Origin: Allokutzneria sp. NRRL B-24872
GTDB lineage: Bacteria > Actinomycetota > Actinomycetes > Mycobacteriales > Pseudonocardiaceae
DNA length: 64,000 nucleotides
Assembly (NCBI RefSeq): GCF_002155965.1
Contig: NZ_MUMH01000044.1
Span: 1 to 64,000 of the forward strand
Reading direction: 5' to 3'
The notes under the pieces: generated by a model
Databases searched by the model: none
What the model was told of the DNA's origin: nothing
The model's input: only the letters and a program-made list of their open reading frames with translations
Shown here: piece after piece, positions 43,501-55,500 of the stretch
How positions within the stretch are numbered: position 1 is the first letter of the stretch
Layout of the letters: each line of letters opens with the position of its first letter
Made by a program: the position numbers and the translations under genes

Positions 43501-46500
43501 CCGCGGAGTCCACTTCGGACAGAAGTGTCGGCTGAGTCGCCCCAGCAGCGTGGATCACCGTGGTCAGGTCGGGGATCTCCGCCAGCACCGCCGCGAGCGC
43601 GTCCCGATCCGTGACGTCGCACTGCACCACTGTGACGCGGTCATCAGGCGAGGGCCCGCCGGTGCGGCTGAGCGCGACGACCCGCGATGCGCCCTCGTGC
43701 AACGCCCACTCGGTGATCATCTGCCCGAGCGCGCCGGTGCCGCCCGTGATCAGCGTCGGTCCCCGCAGGTCCCAGGAGCGCGACGGCTTGGCGTCGCCGA
43801 GCGGAGCGCGGACGAGCCGCCGAGCGAAGGTCGCCGTGGACCGCACAGCCACCTGATCCTCAGTACCTCCGAGGACCGCGTGGAGCCGGGCAAGGGCTCG
43901 CTCCCCCACGTCCGCGGGCAGGTCGACCAGGCCGCCGTACACCTCGGCGCGCTCAAGGCCGAACACCCGCCCCAAGCCCCAGAACTGCGCCTGCGTCGGA
44001 CGAACGACCTGGTCAGAGCGCCCCACCGAGACTCCGCCGGAGGTGGCGATCCACAGCGGCACGGTGACCTTGGAGATCAGCTCGATCGTGGAGTCCAGCC
44101 CGTCGTCGGCCAGCGCCAGCAAGGACAGCACGCCGTCGTAGCCGCTCGTCTCGCCCACCTCGGCGAGCGACACCACGTCCCCGAGCGCGTCGATCCACGG
44201 ATGCTCGATGTCCGGAGCGACCACGAGCCAGCGCCCCTGAGACGAGTCAACGCCGTCAAGGGGCTTCCACCGCACGCGATAACGCCACGAGTCCACAATG
44301 GACCGCTCCTGGCGGGCTCGACGCCAGGAGCGCAGAGCGGGCAGGACGGCCTCGATCGCGGACTCATCAGCGGACAGCAGCTCGGCGACCGCGCTCGGCT
44401 CGCTGCTCTCCACAGCGTCCCAGAAGCCCGACTCCTCCACCTCGCGGACCGCGCCCGTGGGGCGGTAGCGCACGTGCTCGAACGGATAGGTCGGCAGCTC
44501 GACGACGCGCGCCCCGGTGAACTCCGCCGACCAATCGACGGCGATCCCCCGGACGAAGGCCTCCGCGAGCGCCTTCGGGAACCGCGCACCGTCTTCGCGG
44601 CGCAGCGTGCTCAACGTGACCGCGTCCGGCACAACCGCCTGCACAGAGGCCGACAGCATCGGATGCGGCGAGGACTCCAGGAACACGTCGTGGCCGTCAC
44701 GCGCCAGCGAAGCCACCGCGTCGGCGAACAGCACGGTCTGCCGCAGGTTCTGGTACCAGTACGACGCGTCCAAGTGCGCGCCGTCGAGCACATCGCCCGT
44801 CACGGTCGAGTAGAACGGAAGATCACCCGACGACGGTCGCAGATCCGCAAGCGCGGCAAGGAGTTCCGCACGGACCCGCTCGGTCTGCCGTGAATGACCG
44901 GCCACCTGCACGCCAGGAATCCGCTTCGCCCGGACGCCTTCGGCCGAGTACTCCGCGACCAATTCGTCGACCGCGCCAGGCTCACCGGAGACGGTGACCG
45001 AGGCAGGATCGTTGACCGCCGCGAGATCGAGTCGGCCGCCCCATCGTTCGATCCGAGTCTCGACCTCCGCACGAGGCAAGGTGATCGCTGCCATCGCACC
45101 GCCGCCGTTGAGCGACTGGTAGACCCGCGAGCGCAGCGCGACAAGACGTGCCGCTTCCGGAAGCGACAGCACCCCGGCCACGCACGCCGCCGCGATCTCG
45201 CCCTGGCTGTGCCCCACGACGGCATCCGGCCGGACCCCGTGGTCGCGCCACAACTCCGCCAGGCTGACCATGATCGAGAACAGCACCGGCTGGACGACGT
45301 CGACCCGGTCGAGATCGGTTCCGGAGCGCAGCACCTCAAGCAGCGACCAGTCCACGTGCGGCCGCAACGCCGTATCGCACTCCGCAAGCAACGCCGCGAA
45401 GCGCGGCGACCGCTCCAGCAGATCCTTGGCCATGTCCGGGAACTGGCTGCCCTGGCCGGGGAAGACGAAGGTGATCTTGCCGGTCGGCGCGGCGATCCCC
45501 CGCACCAGGGCGGGATGTTCACCGTCAGCGGCGAGCGCGTGAAGAGCAGCGGGGTCGAGCACCACCGCCCGGTGTTCGAAGGCCGAACGGCGAGTCAGGG
45601 TCAGCCCGACATCAGCAGCAGGAAGAGCGTCCACAGTGGACAGGCGGCGAGCCAGGGCCAGCAGAGCGGTCGGCGTGCGTGCGCTCAGCGGCCACGGCAC
45701 GGTCTCCGCGGCGGCGACCGGCGCCGGATCGAAAGGCGGCTCCTCGATGATCACGTGCGCATTGGTCCCGCTGACGCCGAACGAGGACACACCCGCGCGC
45801 CGAGTCCCGGACGGCCACGAGCGGTTCTCCGTGAGCAGTGCGACGGACCCGGCCGCCCAGTCCACATGGGACGAAGGCGACGCGACGTGGAGCGTGCGCG
45901 GCAGCTCGCCGTGCCGCAGCGCGAGCACCGCCTTGATCACCCCGGCGACCCCGGCGGCGGCCTGGGTGTGCCCGATGTTCGACTTCACCGAGCCGAGCAG
46001 CACCGGTGACGCGCGATCTTGGCCGTACGTGGCCAAGATCGCCTGCGCTTCGATCGGATCGCCCAGCGCGGTGCCGGTGCCGTGCGCCTCCACAACGGCC
46101 ACATCGGACGGAGTCAGCCCAGCCGACGCCAGCGCCGCACGGATGACCCGTTGCTGAGAAGGCCCGTTCGGCGCGGTCAAGCCGTTCGAAGCACCGTCGG
46201 AGTTCATCGCCGAGCCGCGCACGACCGCCAGGACGGAGTGTCCGAGCCGCCGCGCGTCGGACAGCCGCTCGATGATCACCACGCCCGCGCCCTCGGCGAA
46301 GCCGGTCCCGTCCGCCTCGGTCGAGAACGCCTTGCACCGACCGTCCGGCGAGATCCCGCCCTGACGGCCGAACTCCGTGAACACCGCCGGGTCCGACATG
46401 ATCGTCACGCCGCCGACGAGCGCCATCGTGCACTCGCCGTCGCGCAGCGAGCGGGCCGCCAAGTGCAGTGCCACCAGCGAGGACGAGCACGCCGTGTCGA

Positions 46501-49500
46501 GCGTGACCGCCGGTCCTTCCAGGCCCATCGCGTACGCGACCCGGCCGGACACCACGCTGACCGTGCTGCCTGTGGCGATGAGCCCTTCAAGCTCCTCGCG
46601 CGCCGAACTCGACATCAGCAGCCGTGTGTAGTCCTGGCCGCTCGTGCCGACGAACACGCCGGTCCGCGAACCGCGCAGCGAAGCAACGTCGACACCAGCG
46701 CGCTCGACCGCTTCCCAGCACAGCTCAAGGAAAACGCGTTGCTGCGGGTCCATCGCCAGCGCTTCACGGGGGGAGATCCCGAAGAACGCGGCGTCGAAGT
46801 CGTAGGCGCCGTCCAGGAACCCGCCCGCCGCCGACACCGACCAACCGCGGTCGACCGGGGGCTCGGAGATGCCGTCGCCGCCGGAGCGCAGCAGCTCCCA
46901 GAACTCCTCCGGTGACCGCACGGAGCCGGGGAACCGGCAGCTCATGCCGACGATCACGATCGGATCGTCCTCAGTGGACCGAACGGTGACAGCCTCCGGC
47001 GGGGCCGTCTCCTGCGCTAGGTGCGCAGCCAGCGCCGCAGGTGTCGGGTAGTCGAACACCAGCGTCGCGGGTAGCCGAACCCCGGTCGCCGCGGTGAGCC
47101 GGTTGCGCAGTTCCACGGCGGTCAGCGAGTCGAACCCGGCGTCGCTGAACGCCTGATCAGGGCCGATCGCCGAGGGTGAGGCGTGCCCGAGCACGGCGGC
47201 GGCGTGTGCCCGCACGAGGCTCAGCGGATCGCCGACCGGCTTGCTCGTGGCCGCACGACGAGCGCGACGACGAAGCCCCCCGGCGTTGAGCCGCAGCGGA
47301 ACGAGCACCGCGGCGTCGGTCGTCAGGGCCGCGTCGAACAGCTCAAGACCCTGCTTCGCGCTCAACGGCAGGACGTCCGAGCCGGTAACACCGCTGCCCA
47401 TGCCGCTGTCCCACAGCCCCCAGGCCAGCGAGATCGCGGGCAGCCCGAGCGCGTGCCGGTGGCGGGCGAGCGCGTCCAGCGAGGCGTTCGCGGCGGCGTA
47501 GTTGGCCTGCCCCGGCCCACCGAGCACTCCGGCGGCGGAGGAGAACAGGACGAACTCCGCCAGCCCGGAGGTCAGCTCGTGCAGGTGCCACGCGGCGTCG
47601 ACCTTGGCCCGCAGCACGTGCGCGAGCCGCGACGGCGTCAGCGACGTGATCACGCCATCGTCGAGCACTCCGGCCGCGTGGATCACCGTTGTCAGATCAG
47701 GAATCTCGGCCAGGACCGCCGCGAGGGCTTCCCGATCACCGGCGTCACAGGCCACCACGCGCACCGACGCGCCGTCCAGCTCCGGGGCGGGACCTCCGCT
47801 CCGGCTGAGCAGAACGAGCTTGCGCCTACCGTGATGCTCCACGAGATGCCTGGCGACGAGCGTCCCGAGCGCACCCGTGCCCCCGGTGATCAGCACCGTT
47901 CCCTCAGAGGGCGCGGGCAGGGTGAGGACGATCTTGCCGGTGTGCTTGGCGTCGCGCATGAAACGCAGCGCTTCGGGCGCGCGCCGCATGTCCCACGTCG
48001 TGATCGGCGGCAGCGTCAAGGCTCCGCGCTCGAACAGGTCGACGAGCGTGCGCAGCATGTCGCCGATGCGCGCGGGGCCCGCCGCCTCGAACAGGTCGAA
48101 CGGGAAGTAGTTCGCCGACGGGGCGCGGAGGTCGGTCTTGCCCATCTCGACGAACCGGCCGCCTGGGCGCAGCAGCCCGAACGAGGCGTCGACGAACTCC
48201 CCCGCCAAAGCGTTGAGCACCACGTCGACCTGCGGAAACCGCTCCGCGAAGCCAAGATCTCGGGACGAGGCGAGCCGCTCGGCGGGCAGGTCCACCGCCG
48301 ACCACTTCGCCGGGCTCGCGGTGCCGTAGACCGTGCAGCCGAGGTGGCGGGCGAGCTGGACCGCCGCCATCCCCACCCCGCCGGCGGCCGAGTGCACCAG
48401 CACCGACTCGCCGGGCTGGGCACCGCCGAGGTCGACGACCCCGTAGTAAGCGGTGAGGAACGCCAACGGCATCGAAGCCGCCTGCGTGAAGTCCCATCCC
48501 TGTGGCACCTTCACCAGCATGCGGTGGTCGGTCACGGCGCTCGGCCCGAACGACGCGGGCACGATGCCCAGCACCCGGTCCCCCACGGCGAAGCCGCTCA
48601 CCCCGGGACCGAGTTCCACAACGGACCCCGCCGCCTCGCTGCCGAGGACCGACTCCCCGGGGTAGGCGCCCAACGCGGTGAGCACGTCACGGAAGTTCAG
48701 CCCGGCTGCCCGGACTTCGATCCGAACTTCACCTTCAGCCAGCGGCTTGGACGGAGAGTCCACAAAGGACAGATTGTCCAACGTGCCACGCGTGGTGACG
48801 TCGAGCCGCCACGAAGACCCGACCGGCCCGGCGTACGGCGCGAGCTTCGGGCGAAACGCCAGGTCCTCGCGGACGGCGATCTCGTCCTCACCGAGCGCGG
48901 CAGCGCGAAGGACCACGTCGTCCGGCGCATCCGCGTCCACCAGGAGGAATCGGCCGGGGTGCTCGGACTGCGCGGACCGCACGAGCCCCCACACCGCCGC
49001 CCGCGCCACATCGGAGCCGGTCCCGCCCGGCGCGACGACCACGGTCAGCGGACGATCTTCAGACAGCGCGGATTGGACCGCTACCAACGCTTCCTGAACG
49101 TCAACCGGGCGCACGACCGGCGCGTCGATCCCTGCGGACGGTAGCTCGACGTGCTCCCACTGGACCTCCAGCAGGCTCCCGACCGGAGTGGTGCGCGCAC
49201 GAAAGGTCAGCTCCCCCACGGTGATCACCGGCTGACCAGCGAAGTCCGTCGCGGCGAGCGAAACCCCGGACGCCGTCGGCGTGATCCGCACACGCAGCGC
49301 CGTCGCGCCGTTGGCGTGCACGGTGACATCCCGCCACGAGAACGGCAACTGAGCCGTCCCGCCCGCGTCGAGTCCGGCGAGCGTCACCAAACCCTTGGCG
49401 TGCAACGCGCCGTCGAGCAGCGCGGGGTGGACGTGGTAGCCCCGAACGTCGGCGGCCTCGGGCAGCTCGACCTCGGCGAAGATCTCCTCGCCGCGCACCC

Positions 49501-52500
49501 ACACCCGGCGCAGCCCTCGGAAGAGCGGGCCGTAGTCGAACCCGTGCGACGCGAAGTGCTCGTACACCTCCTCCGCCGCAACGCTTCTCGCGCCCGTCGG
49601 CGGCCACTGCACGGCCTGTTCAGGTGCGACGGCGGCGGCACCGAGGACCCCGCTCGCGTAGTCGCCGATCGTGAACGCGCCTGCGCCGTCCACGGTGAGC
49701 TGAATCCGAACCGATCCAGACTCCGGCAGCACCAAGGGCTTCTGGAGGGTCAGCTCGGAGACCCGGTCGCACCCGACGTGGCGACCCGCCTCCAGAGCCA
49801 ACTCCAGAAACGCCGTCCCTGGCAGGATGGTCGTTCCGCCCACGGAATGCTGCCCGAGCCACGCGTGCGCGCTGACCGACAGGCTGCCCGTGAGCACCAC
49901 CCCGGCGTCGTTGGCCAACGCGGCGCCGAGCAGCGGGTGATCCACCGGATCGAGCCCGAGCGCCGTCGCGTCCGAGGCGTCGCGGCCGGGGTCCAGCCAG
50001 AACCGGCTCCGTTGGAACGGATACGTCGACAGGTCGACGAGCCGCGCTCCGCTGCCCTCGTAGAACGCCGTCCAGTCCACAGTGGACCCGTGCGCGTGCA
50101 GGTTCCCCAGCATGCGCGCGAACGCCAGCTCCTCCTCGCGTCCCATCGCCGGAAACCCGTCGACCAGCGCGCTCAGGCCGCCCGGCCCCAGCTCGATGAG
50201 CGCCGTCGCCCCGAGTTCACGCAGCGTGGAGACGCCATCGGCGAACCGGACGCACGACCGCGCGTGCCGAACCCAGTACTCCGGCGAGGCAACCCCGGAG
50301 AGCACCTCACCATCCACATTGGACACGACGGGAATGCGCGGCACGGAGAACTTCAGTCCCGCGACCACCTCACGCAACGAATCGAGCATCGGCTCCATCA
50401 GCGCCGAGTGGAACGCATGGCTCACGCGGAGCAGCTTCGCCCCGGGCCACCGCGCGCTGACGGCCTCAACCTCTTCAAGCGAGCCGGAGATCACCACCGA
50501 GCGCGGTCCGTTGACCGCCGCGACGCTCGCCCCTGCGGCCAGGACCTCGTCTTCCGAAGCGGGAATCGAGGCCATCGCCCCACCCGTGGGCAGGCTCTGC
50601 ATCAGCCGACCGCGCGCGGCGACGAACGTGCACGCGTCGGCAAGCGAGAGCACACCGGACACGTGCGCTGCCGTCAGCTCGCCGACCGAGTGCCCGATGA
50701 GCAATTCTGGCTTCACACCAAGTGATTCGACGAGCCGGAACAACGCGACGCCGACCGCGAACAGGGCGGGCTGCGCGTACTCCGTGCGGTCCAACGCCGC
50801 CGCGTCGCCCCACATCACGTCCATCAGCGGCCGGTCGAGATGCGGGTCCACCGAAGCGCACACCTCGGCAAGCGCCTCCGAGAACACCGGGTAGCGCTCC
50901 GCCAGCGCACGCCCCATGCCGACGCGCTGCGCTCCCTGCCCGGGAAACACCACCGCGATCTTGGGCGAGCGCACGGCCTCAACGATCTCCACCGGAGCGT
51001 CGCCCAGAACGACCGCCCGGTGCGCGAACGACGACCGCGCTGTGGCGAGCGTGTATCCGACGTCGACCGGGTGCATGAAAACGTTTGCCAAGCGCGAAAC
51101 CTGCTCGGTGACCGCCTCCGGTGTCATGCCGGAGACGATCCACGGCACCACACGGGACGAGGGCGAGCGCTCCTCGACGGCCGCGGATGCCTCTTCGAGG
51201 ATCACGTGCGCGTTGGTCCCGCTGAACCCGAACGCCGACACCGCCGCCCGGCGCGGACGCTCCCCGGCCGGCCACGGTCGAGCTTCGGTCAGCAGCGACA
51301 CGGACCCGGCCGTCCAGTCCACAAAGGACGAAGGCGCGTCCGCGTGCAGGGTCTTCGGCATGACCCCGTTGCGCAGAGCCATGATCGCCTTGATGACGCC
51401 GCCGACGCCCGCCGCGCCCTGGGTGTGGCCGATGTTCGACTTCAGCGAGCCCAGCCACACCGGCTCGGCGCGGTCCTGGCCGTAGGTCGCCAGCAGCGCC
51501 TGGGCCTCGATCGGATCGCCCAGCGCCGTCCCGGTCCCGTGCCCCTCCACCATGTCCACATCGGATGGTTGAAGCGCGGCGTCCTCAAGCGCGTCGGTGA
51601 TCACGCGCTGCTGGGCGGGACCGTTGGGCGCGGTGAGCCCGCTGCTGGCCCCGTCGGAGTTCACCGCGGAGCCGCGCAGCACCGCGAGCACCGGGTGGCC
51701 CAGGCGCTCCGCGTCGGACAACCGCTCCACGAGCAGCATCCCGACGCCCTCACCCCACGCGGTCCCGTCGGCCGCATCGGAGAACGCCTTGCAGCGCCCG
51801 TCCGGCGCGAGCCCACGCTGCCGCGCGAAGTCCACGAACGCCACCGGCGAAGACATGATCATCGCCCCGCCGACCAGCGCCATCGCGCACTCGTCGCGCC
51901 GCAGCGCCTGCGCCGCGAGGTGCAGCGCCACCAACGAGGACGAGCACGCGGTGTCCACGGTGATCGCGGGTCCCTGCAAGCCCAGGGCGTAGGCGATGCG
52001 GCCAGACGCGATGCTGCCGGAGCTGCCCGCGCCGAGGTAGCCCTGGACGTCCTCGGGCTCGTGCCGCAGCCGCGAGCGGTAGTCCTGGTACATCACGCCC
52101 GCGAACACCCCGGTGCGGGAACCACGCAAAGTGCTCGGGTCGATACCGGCGCGTTCGACCGCTTCCCACGCCGTCTCCAGCAGCAAGCGCTGCTGCGGGT
52201 CCATGCCGAGGGCTTCGCGCGGGGAGATCCCGAAGAACGCCGGGTCGAAGTCGGCGACGCCGTCGACGAAACCGCCTTCGGCGACGTAGGTCGTGCCGGG
52301 CGCGTCCGGGTCGGAGTCGATCAGTCGAGCGAGGTCCCAGCCGCGGTCGGCCGGGAAGCCGGAGATCGCGTCCCGGCCCTCGGCGACCAGCTGCCACAGC
52401 TGCTCGGGTGTGCCGACCCCGCCGGGATAGCGGCAGCTCATCGCCACCACGGCGATCGGCTCGCGGGTTCGCCGCAGCTCCTGGCGGGTGCGGTGCAGGT

Positions 52501-52546
52501 CGACCGTCACGCGCCGGAGGTAGTCCCGCAGCTTGTCCTCACTCAT
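37547..52546 (-). CDS. Modular type I polyketide synthase, three modules plus thioesterase (PKS-B)
   Basis: 4999 residues. Layout by position: N-terminal docking coil (1-28), module 1 KS-AT-DH-ER-KR-ACP (29-1850), module 2 KS-AT-KR-ACP (1861-3245), module 3 KS-AT-DH-KR-ACP (3259-4725), thioesterase (4735-4999). All KS, AT, ACP active residues are present. It extends a chain received from an unseen upstream PKS through its docking coil and releases the product by its TE. The ATG at 52544-52546 overlaps the TGA of PKS-A (ATGA), so both are made together from one transcript. Only the C terminus of the last protein in a pathway normally has a TE, yet PKS-A also has one. No loading module is present. 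The product chain cannot be deduced without the missing subunits. Confidence 0.95.
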   Translation of the reverse strand: MSEDKLRDYLRRVTVDLHRTRQELRRTREPIAVVAMSCRYPGGVGTPEQLWQLVAEGRDAISGFPADRGWDLARLIDSDPDAPGTTYVAEGGFVDGVADFDPAFFGISPREALGMDPQQRLLLETAWEAVERAGIDPSTLRGSRTGVFAGVMYQDYRSRLRHEPEDVQGYLGAGSSGSIASGRIAYALGLQGPAITVDTACSSSLVALHLAAQALRRDECAMALVGGAMIMSSPVAFVDFARQRGLAPDGRCKAFSDAADGTAWGEGVGMLLVERLSDAERLGHPVLAVLRGSAVNSDGASSGLTAPNGPAQQRVITDALEDAALQPSDVDMVEGHGTGTALGDPIEAQALLATYGQDRAEPVWLGSLKSNIGHTQGAAGVGGVIKAIMALRNGVMPKTLHADAPSSFVDWTAGSVSLLTEARPWPAGERPRRAAVSAFGFSGTNAHVILEEASAAVEERSPSSRVVPWIVSGMTPEAVTEQVSRLANVFMHPVDVGYTLATARSSFAHRAVVLGDAPVEIVEAVRSPKIAVVFPGQGAQRVGMGRALAERYPVFSEALAEVCASVDPHLDRPLMDVMWGDAAALDRTEYAQPALFAVGVALFRLVESLGVKPELLIGHSVGELTAAHVSGVLSLADACTFVAARGRLMQSLPTGGAMASIPASEDEVLAAGASVAAVNGPRSVVISGSLEEVEAVSARWPGAKLLRVSHAFHSALMEPMLDSLREVVAGLKFSVPRIPVVSNVDGEVLSGVASPEYWVRHARSCVRFADGVSTLRELGATALIELGPGGLSALVDGFPAMGREEELAFARMLGNLHAHGSTVDWTAFYEGSGARLVDLSTYPFQRSRFWLDPGRDASDATALGLDPVDHPLLGAALANDAGVVLTGSLSVSAHAWLGQHSVGGTTILPGTAFLELALEAGRHVGCDRVSELTLQKPLVLPESGSVRIQLTVDGAGAFTIGDYASGVLGAAAVAPEQAVQWPPTGARSVAAEEVYEHFASHGFDYGPLFRGLRRVWVRGEEIFAEVELPEAADVRGYHVHPALLDGALHAKGLVTLAGLDAGGTAQLPFSWRDVTVHANGATALRVRITPTASGVSLAATDFAGQPVITVGELTFRARTTPVGSLLEVQWEHVELPSAGIDAPVVRPVDVQEALVAVQSALSEDRPLTVVVAPGGTGSDVARAAVWGLVRSAQSEHPGRFLLVDADAPDDVVLRAAALGEDEIAVREDLAFRPKLAPYAGPVGSSWRLDVTTRGTLDNLSFVDSPSKPLAEGEVRIEVRAAGLNFRDVLTALGAYPGESVLGSEAAGSVVELGPGVSGFAVGDRVLGIVPASFGPSAVTDHRMLVKVPQGWDFTQAASMPLAFLTAYYGVVDLGGAQPGESVLVHSAAGGVGMAAVQLARHLGCTVYGTASPAKWSAVDLPAERLASSRDLGFAERFPQVDVVLNALAGEFVDASFGLLRPGGRFVEMGKTDLRAPSANYFPFDLFEAAGPARIGDMLRTLVDLFERGALTLPPITTWDMRRAPEALRFMRDAKHTGKIVLTLPAPSEGTVLITGGTGALGTLVARHLVEHHGRRKLVLLSRSGGPAPELDGASVRVVACDAGDREALAAVLAEIPDLTTVIHAAGVLDDGVITSLTPSRLAHVLRAKVDAAWHLHELTSGLAEFVLFSSAAGVLGGPGQANYAAANASLDALARHRHALGLPAISLAWGLWDSGMGSGVTGSDVLPLSAKQGLELFDAALTTDAAVLVPLRLNAGGLRRRARRAATSKPVGDPLSLVRAHAAAVLGHASPSAIGPDQAFSDAGFDSLTAVELRNRLTAATGVRLPATLVFDYPTPAALAAHLAQETAPPEAVTVRSTEDDPIVIVGMSCRFPGSVRSPEEFWELLRSGGDGISEPPVDRGWSVSAAGGFLDGAYDFDAAFFGISPREALAMDPQQRVFLELCWEAVERAGVDVASLRGSRTGVFVGTSGQDYTRLLMSSSAREELEGLIATGSTVSVVSGRVAYAMGLEGPAVTLDTACSSSLVALHLAARSLRDGECTMALVGGVTIMSDPAVFTEFGRQGGISPDGRCKAFSTEADGTGFAEGAGVVIIERLSDARRLGHSVLAVVRGSAMNSDGASNGLTAPNGPSQQRVIRAALASAGLTPSDVAVVEAHGTGTALGDPIEAQAILATYGQDRASPVLLGSVKSNIGHTQAAAGVAGVIKAVLALRHGELPRTLHVASPSSHVDWAAGSVALLTENRSWPSGTRRAGVSSFGVSGTNAHVIIEEPPFDPAPVAAAETVPWPLSARTPTALLALARRLSTVDALPAADVGLTLTRRSAFEHRAVVLDPAALHALAADGEHPALVRGIAAPTGKITFVFPGQGSQFPDMAKDLLERSPRFAALLAECDTALRPHVDWSLLEVLRSGTDLDRVDVVQPVLFSIMVSLAELWRDHGVRPDAVVGHSQGEIAAACVAGVLSLPEAARLVALRSRVYQSLNGGGAMAAITLPRAEVETRIERWGGRLDLAAVNDPASVTVSGEPGAVDELVAEYSAEGVRAKRIPGVQVAGHSRQTERVRAELLAALADLRPSSGDLPFYSTVTGDVLDGAHLDASYWYQNLRQTVLFADAVASLARDGHDVFLESSPHPMLSASVQAVVPDAVTLSTLRREDGARFPKALAEAFVRGIAVDWSAEFTGARVVELPTYPFEHVRYRPTGAVREVEESGFWDAVESSEPSAVAELLSADESAIEAVLPALRSWRRARQERSIVDSWRYRVRWKPLDGVDSSQGRWLVVAPDIEHPWIDALGDVVSLAEVGETSGYDGVLSLLALADDGLDSTIELISKVTVPLWIATSGGVSVGRSDQVVRPTQAQFWGLGRVFGLERAEVYGGLVDLPADVGERALARLHAVLGGTEDQVAVRSTATFARRLVRAPLGDAKPSRSWDLRGPTLITGGTGALGQMITEWALHEGASRVVALSRTGGPSPDDRVTVVQCDVTDRDALAAVLAEIPDLTTVIHAAGATQPTLLSEVDSAALERELAAKVLGAQHLDSLVSDVDAFVLFSSNAGVWGGAGQAIYAAANAHLDALAENRRARGLPATSVAWGAWAGGGMAAGEAAKRFLDRVGMRPMPANLALTALRQAVEHDDVTVSVADMDWKRFVPGYSASRHRPFFEEFAEAEPVASPVGRSRRELVDLVRTHAAKVLGLASSDDVQPGRAFREAGFDSVTAVDLRDRLSTALGTRLPATVVFDHPTPAALVDHLLGAVSVTEPAPSATTEPIAIVAMSCRLPGGVRGPEDLWELLRQETDAMTSFPADRGWDLGSTSTPRVGGFLDDIAGFDAAFFGISPREALAMDPQQRLLLETAWEVVERAGIDPNSLKGSRTGVFVGGSSQGYAGLMAEAAEGYLTTADAGSVMSGRIAYQFGLEGPALTVDTACSSSLVALHLAIKALRNGECSLAIAAGVALLLTPTVFSEFSKQGGLAADGRCKSFSDAADGTNFAEGVTAVMVERLSDARRNAHEVLAVIRGSAVNSDGASNGLSAPNGPSQQRVIAAALADADLRPSDISYVEAHGTGTRLGDPIEAQAILASYGQDRPEPLWLGSVKSTIGHTQAASGLAGVIKTVLAMRNGTLPATLHVSTPTSTVDWSTGDVRLVTESTPWSGRAGVSSFGVSGTNAHVIIEPAPAAPRAVGASRAVPWVISARTEAGLQRQISRVSAAVDELDPADVGLTLSTRAAMRHRAAIVGRTVMAGEVREEPSLAIMFTGQGSQRLGMGQGLYEAYPVFAEAFDAVSAHLDQHLDQPLRDVLHSEALNETGYAQPAIFAVEVALFRLVESLGVRPSHLIGHSVGELAAAHVSGVLSLADACELITARGRLMQALPAGGAMLAVQAAESEVSGIAVAAVNGPQAVVLSGSTEEIAAQERLWRERGRRTKRLAVSHAFHSPLMDPMLDDFAAVVSRLTFNAPTIPIVTAGAVDTPEYWVRHVRETVRFHDGMTQLASSVFLELGPDNTLCSLGADGVLIPALRKDQPEDAAFAEAVGALFVHGVPVSLAAMFSGARRAPLPTYPFEHERFWPGSSLSVMLSPERDPWLAEHRVGDRMLFPATGFLDLAFQVSNGARIAELTLETPLVLPENGEVELRVEDSEHSLVIEARGEQGWVRHATAALEPAVPPPPVEWTTWPPEGSSPLSLEGFYDRLSAAGFHYGPTFRGLHAAWRRGEEIFAEVSVAGTGHQLHPALADSALHAMSLASSTSDVAGLPFVWRGVSLYAAGVSSARVRLSFVEDSVSLLIADVSDRVVSTVDGLVLRPFRPSRSDAMYAQEWVEVPGGRGGVLPSVRFVQDAYEALEVVRSSSAARSVVLTRGAVHTDSPNLDAAPVWGLVRSAIAERPGEFSLLDIDCEPHEVPAHALTSAEPELALRDGRLLAPRLVRVATDGEAKWDSEGSVLITGGGGKLGRVVARHLAEDHGVRHVVLLGRSEPEALDLGDTRVSTVACDVADREALRAVLRAIPDLRGVIHAAAVLDDGASESLTPSRLAAVLAPKVDGARNLHELTAERDLSAFVLFSSFAGIVGSAGQAAYAAANTYLDALAQHRHAAGLAATSLAWGMWDGDGGITDGLGAAERSRIARHGVLGLSTVEALELFDAGCASTRPVSIPVKLVVEAPVLSDEPADILELVQKHIADVLGYRGPVDPSAALAELGFDSLTGVELRNRLSRATGLKLPATMVFDHPTPSALAEHIERATAPAPEDDPIRTQYRHSHELGRVDEYVELLEGMSQFAPSFTRFLGEAPVRLAAGPGPVKLVCVPSLVPPVGTQQFAGFASAFRGSHEMWALHSPGYRAGEPLPASVSALAAHHAEALARQFGSAPIVLLAHSSGGWTAHAVAAHLANVGRPAAGLVLIDSFAPDQELDRDFRKAMYGKQISGFDAMAVDGPQLTAMGGYMRIFRSWRPEMLATPTLFIQATECMPEVSEDVAWRAEWPGVEPVGVPGNHFTVVTEHAARTAAVVSSWVGGLASR
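37550..38344 (-). other. PKS-B thioesterase domain
   Basis: Type I macrolide-type TE. Nucleophile Ser4857 in LLAHSSGG (A-H-S-S-G, Gly of GxSxG replaced by Ala), Asp4884 in VLIDSFAP, His4974 in PGNHFTVV. Dimerising helices precede it ([20 protein letters not shown]). It should cyclise or hydrolyse the chain from ACP of module 3. Confidence 0.85.
38372..42772 (-). other. PKS-B module 3 (KS-AT-DH-KR-ACP, malonyl)
   Basis: KS: Cys3418, His3553, His3591. AT: Ser3829 (GHSVG), HAFH 3921-3924, malonyl. DH: His4076 and Asp4222 are present but the canonical Gly of HxxxGxxxxP is Asp (H4076-RVG-D4080-RMLF-P4085). KR: nucleotide site reads TGGGGKLG rather than TGGTGxLG; LDD 4504-4506 (B-type), Ser4548, Tyr4561. 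ACP Ser4686. Predicted alkene if the DH works. Confidence 0.85.
42812..46966 (-). other. PKS-B module 2 (KS-AT-KR-ACP, ethylmalonyl-like AT)
   Basis: KS: Cys2020, His2155, His2193. AT: Ser2447 (GHSQG) but VAGH at 2528-2531 in place of the methylmalonyl YASH or malonyl HAFH; [TV]AGH is the box associated with ethylmalonyl-CoA ATs. The preceding [20 protein letters not shown] is of the branched-extender type. KR: no LDD, Trp3051 in [12 protein letters not shown], Gln3056 three residues before Tyr3059: A1-type, giving an L-hydroxyl without epimerisation. ACP Ser3207. Confidence 0.8.
46997..52462 (-). other. PKS-B module 1 (KS-AT-DH-ER-KR-ACP, malonyl)
   Basis: KS: Cys201 in DTACSSS, His336 (GHGTGT), His374 (KSNIGHT). 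AT: Ser620 (GHSVG) and HAFH at 710-713, the malonyl-CoA signature. DH: H900 with G904 and P909, YGPLF at 1005, Asp1045, all canonical. [12 protein letters not shown] near 1385. KR: GGTGALG near 1555, LDD at 1628-1630 (B-type), Ser1670 and Tyr1683. ACP: Ser1807 (GFDSL). Predicted outcome: malonyl extension reduced to a saturated methylene pair. Confidence 0.9.
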
Positions 52547-55500
52547 CGAGCACGCCTCCCAGGGACGTGGTCGAGCAGCCAGCCGTGCACGGCCCCGGCG
52601 GTGGCGTCGGCATACCGCTCCATCATCGAGAAGTGATCGCCCGGCACGTCGACGGTGGTGTGCGCGTTGTCCCAGCTGGGGTTCCAGCTCCCGCGCAGCG
52701 CCTCGTCCGGCGGCTCGCTGGCCCGGACGAACAGCATAGGCGCGGTGAACCCGCCGGAGGTAGCACTCGCCCAGTCCAGCGTCGCGTAGTGGCCGAACGC
52801 GGTGATCCACGCGTCACCCCAGGCATCGCCCGGCCCGCTCACCTCGTCCTGCTTGGTGCTCACCCGCCGGGCGATCGCGGCGAAGATGTCGTTGACCAGC
52901 CCCTCGTCCTTGGGCGCGAAGCAGTCGATGTTCACCACCGCCTCCGGCCGCCGCCCGCGCGCTTCCAGCCGCGAGGTCAGCGCGAGCGCGGGCATGACGC
53001 CGGTGGAGTAGCCGACCACCACGAAGGGCTCGTCGCCGACCTGTTCCTCGACGAGGTCGACGTGCAGGCGCACCAAGGCTTCCGCGTCCGCGGGCAAACG
53101 CTCTCCTTTGAGGAAACCGGGATTGGGCAGCACGATCATGTCCCGCACCCCGCGCAGCGACTTCGCGAAGCGCGCGTACTGGTAGGCACCGGGCTTGCCG
53201 ACGAAGTGCGGCACCAGGACCAGGCGCGGGCCGGTGACGCCCTCGGTGAGCCGGGTGATCGGCGGCTCGACGGTGAAGTCCGCGCGCGTGGTGAACTTCG
53301 GCCGGTAGCGGGCCGCGGCGACGGCGATGCCGACGAACTCCTTGAACTCGCCCATCTCGCACGCGTGGCGCAGCAGGGAGGTCAGTGATCCGTTGATCTC
53401 TGTATCGCTCGCTTCGCTGATCTCCTGGCCAGCTCCGAGCGCATCGCGGAGGTGTTCGGCCAGCGCGGCGGGCGTCCCACGCTCGAAGACCACCGTGGTC
53501 CACAGCTCCAGCCCGGTCGCGGAGTTCAGCCGTCCGCGCAGGTCAGCGGCGGTGAGCGAATCGAAGCCCAGCTCCAGGAAGGGCCGGTCGGGGGTGATCT
53601 CGGCGGTCGTCGCGTGGTGCAGCGCCTTCGCCGCCTCCCAACGCACCAGCTCCAGCAGCAGCTCGCCGCGCTCGTCCGGGCTCAGCTCGGCCAGCTGGTC
53701 GCGCACGGTGCCGGGTGTGTCCGGCTCGCGAGCTTCGGGGATCTCCGAGATCTCCGAGATCAGCGGGCTCGGCCTGGCGGAGGTGAAGACCGGGAGAAAG
53801 CGCTCCCAGTCCACGTCGGCGAGCACGGGCACCGTCTCGGCGCCGCTCAGCAGGCCGTGGAAGGCCCGCACAGCGGAATCGGGGTCCATGAAGGGAATGC
53901 CGCGACGGCGCAGCTGGTCCTCGGCGAGGTTCGCCGCCATGCCACCGTCCTCCTCGGGCCGCCAGATGCCCCACACCACCGACAGCGCCCGGAGACCGCG
54001 CGCCTTTCGATTATGCGCCAACGCATCCAGATAAGCATTGGCCGCCGCGTAGGCACCGTGGTCCCGGCTGCCCCAGGTCGCCGACACGGACGAGAACAGC
54101 ACGAACGCGTCGAGGTCACCGGGGAACAGCGCGTCAAGGTTGGCCGCACCAGCCAGCTTCGCCCTAGTGGTTTCCGCGAATGTGACCAGATCGGTGTCCT
54201 CGAGTGACACCAGCTCGCCCGCGCCCGCGAGGTGCAGCACCGCGCGCACCGGGCGTCCCTCGGCGGCGAGCCCGCTGACCAGCGCTTCCAGCTGCTCACG
54301 GTCAGCCACGTCGCATGCGGCGAGCGTGATGTTTGCGGACTCAAGCTCTTTCGCCCGCACCGCACCACGACTGGCCAGCACGACGTCCTCCGCGCCGATC
54401 TCGGTCAGCCAGCGCGCGATGCGCCTGCCGACCCCACCGGTTCCTCCGGTGACCAGGACCGTGCCCTTCGGAGTCCACTGTGGAGCGTCCGTTGTGGATG
54501 GCTCCGTCCGCACCATCCGCCTCGCTCGCACCCCGTCCGCGCGGACCGCGAGCTGGTCCTCGTCCCCGGCTCCGGTCAACGCGCGCACGAGCAGGTCGGC
54601 GTCCAGCACTTCAGGAACATCGATCAGGCCGCCCCACCGCTCCGGATGTTCAAGCGCGGCAACCCTTCCCAGTCCCCACACCGCCGCCTGCACCGGTCGT
54701 TCGAGTGCGCCGACCTCCACCGCGTTGCGCGTGAGCAGCCACAACGGCGCGCCGATCTTCGCATCGCCGAGCGCTTGGATAAGGGTCAGCGTCGCCGCGA
54801 GGCCGAGCGGAAGGCCGTCGCGCACGGTCTCCTCCGACGCCAGCAGCGACAGCACGCCGTCCGGGCGCATCCCCTTCAGCTTCTCCGCCATCTCTTCCCG
54901 CGTCGCTTCGGCATCGACCTGCACGGTCACGGCGTTCAGCGCGCGCACGACGTCTTCGCCGCCGCCAGTGGTGATCACCAGCCAGGTGCCCGTGTTCCTC
55001 GCTTCGGCCGGGGTGATCGGGCGCCACTCAATGCGGTAGTGCTGGTCGGATCGGCTCTTGCGCCACCATGACGGCCCCGCCGCGCCTTCAGGTGCTTCCA
55101 CCCAGAAGCGTTCGCGTTGGAATGCGTAGGTCGGTAGATCGACTCGCTGCACTCCGGTTCCGTAGGCGCTCGTCCAGTCCACCTTGCCGCCTTTGACGTG
55201 GAGTTCGCCCAGCGACAGCGCCATTCTCCGCAGGTCGCCCTCGCTTCGCCGCAGCGACCCGACAACCACGCCCGCCGCTCCCAGAGTCTCGCGCACGGCG
55301 CCGGTGAGGACGGGATGTGGGCTGACCTCCACCACGACGTCGTAGCCCTCATCGGCCAAGCGTCGGACCGCCGCGTCGAGCTGAACGGTCTCGCGCAGGT
55401 TCCGATACCAGTAGTCGCTGGTCAGCGCCGTGCCGTCCACCCATGCACCCTCCACAGTGGACATGAAGCGCACTTCTCCGGCTGTCGGCTCGACCCCCAG

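Noticed and set aside
47183-49144. Plus-strand frame of 653 codons and others inside the PKS genes
   Set aside because: Antisense frames to conserved PKS domains on the minus strand; composition and the lack of any domain show they are shadows.
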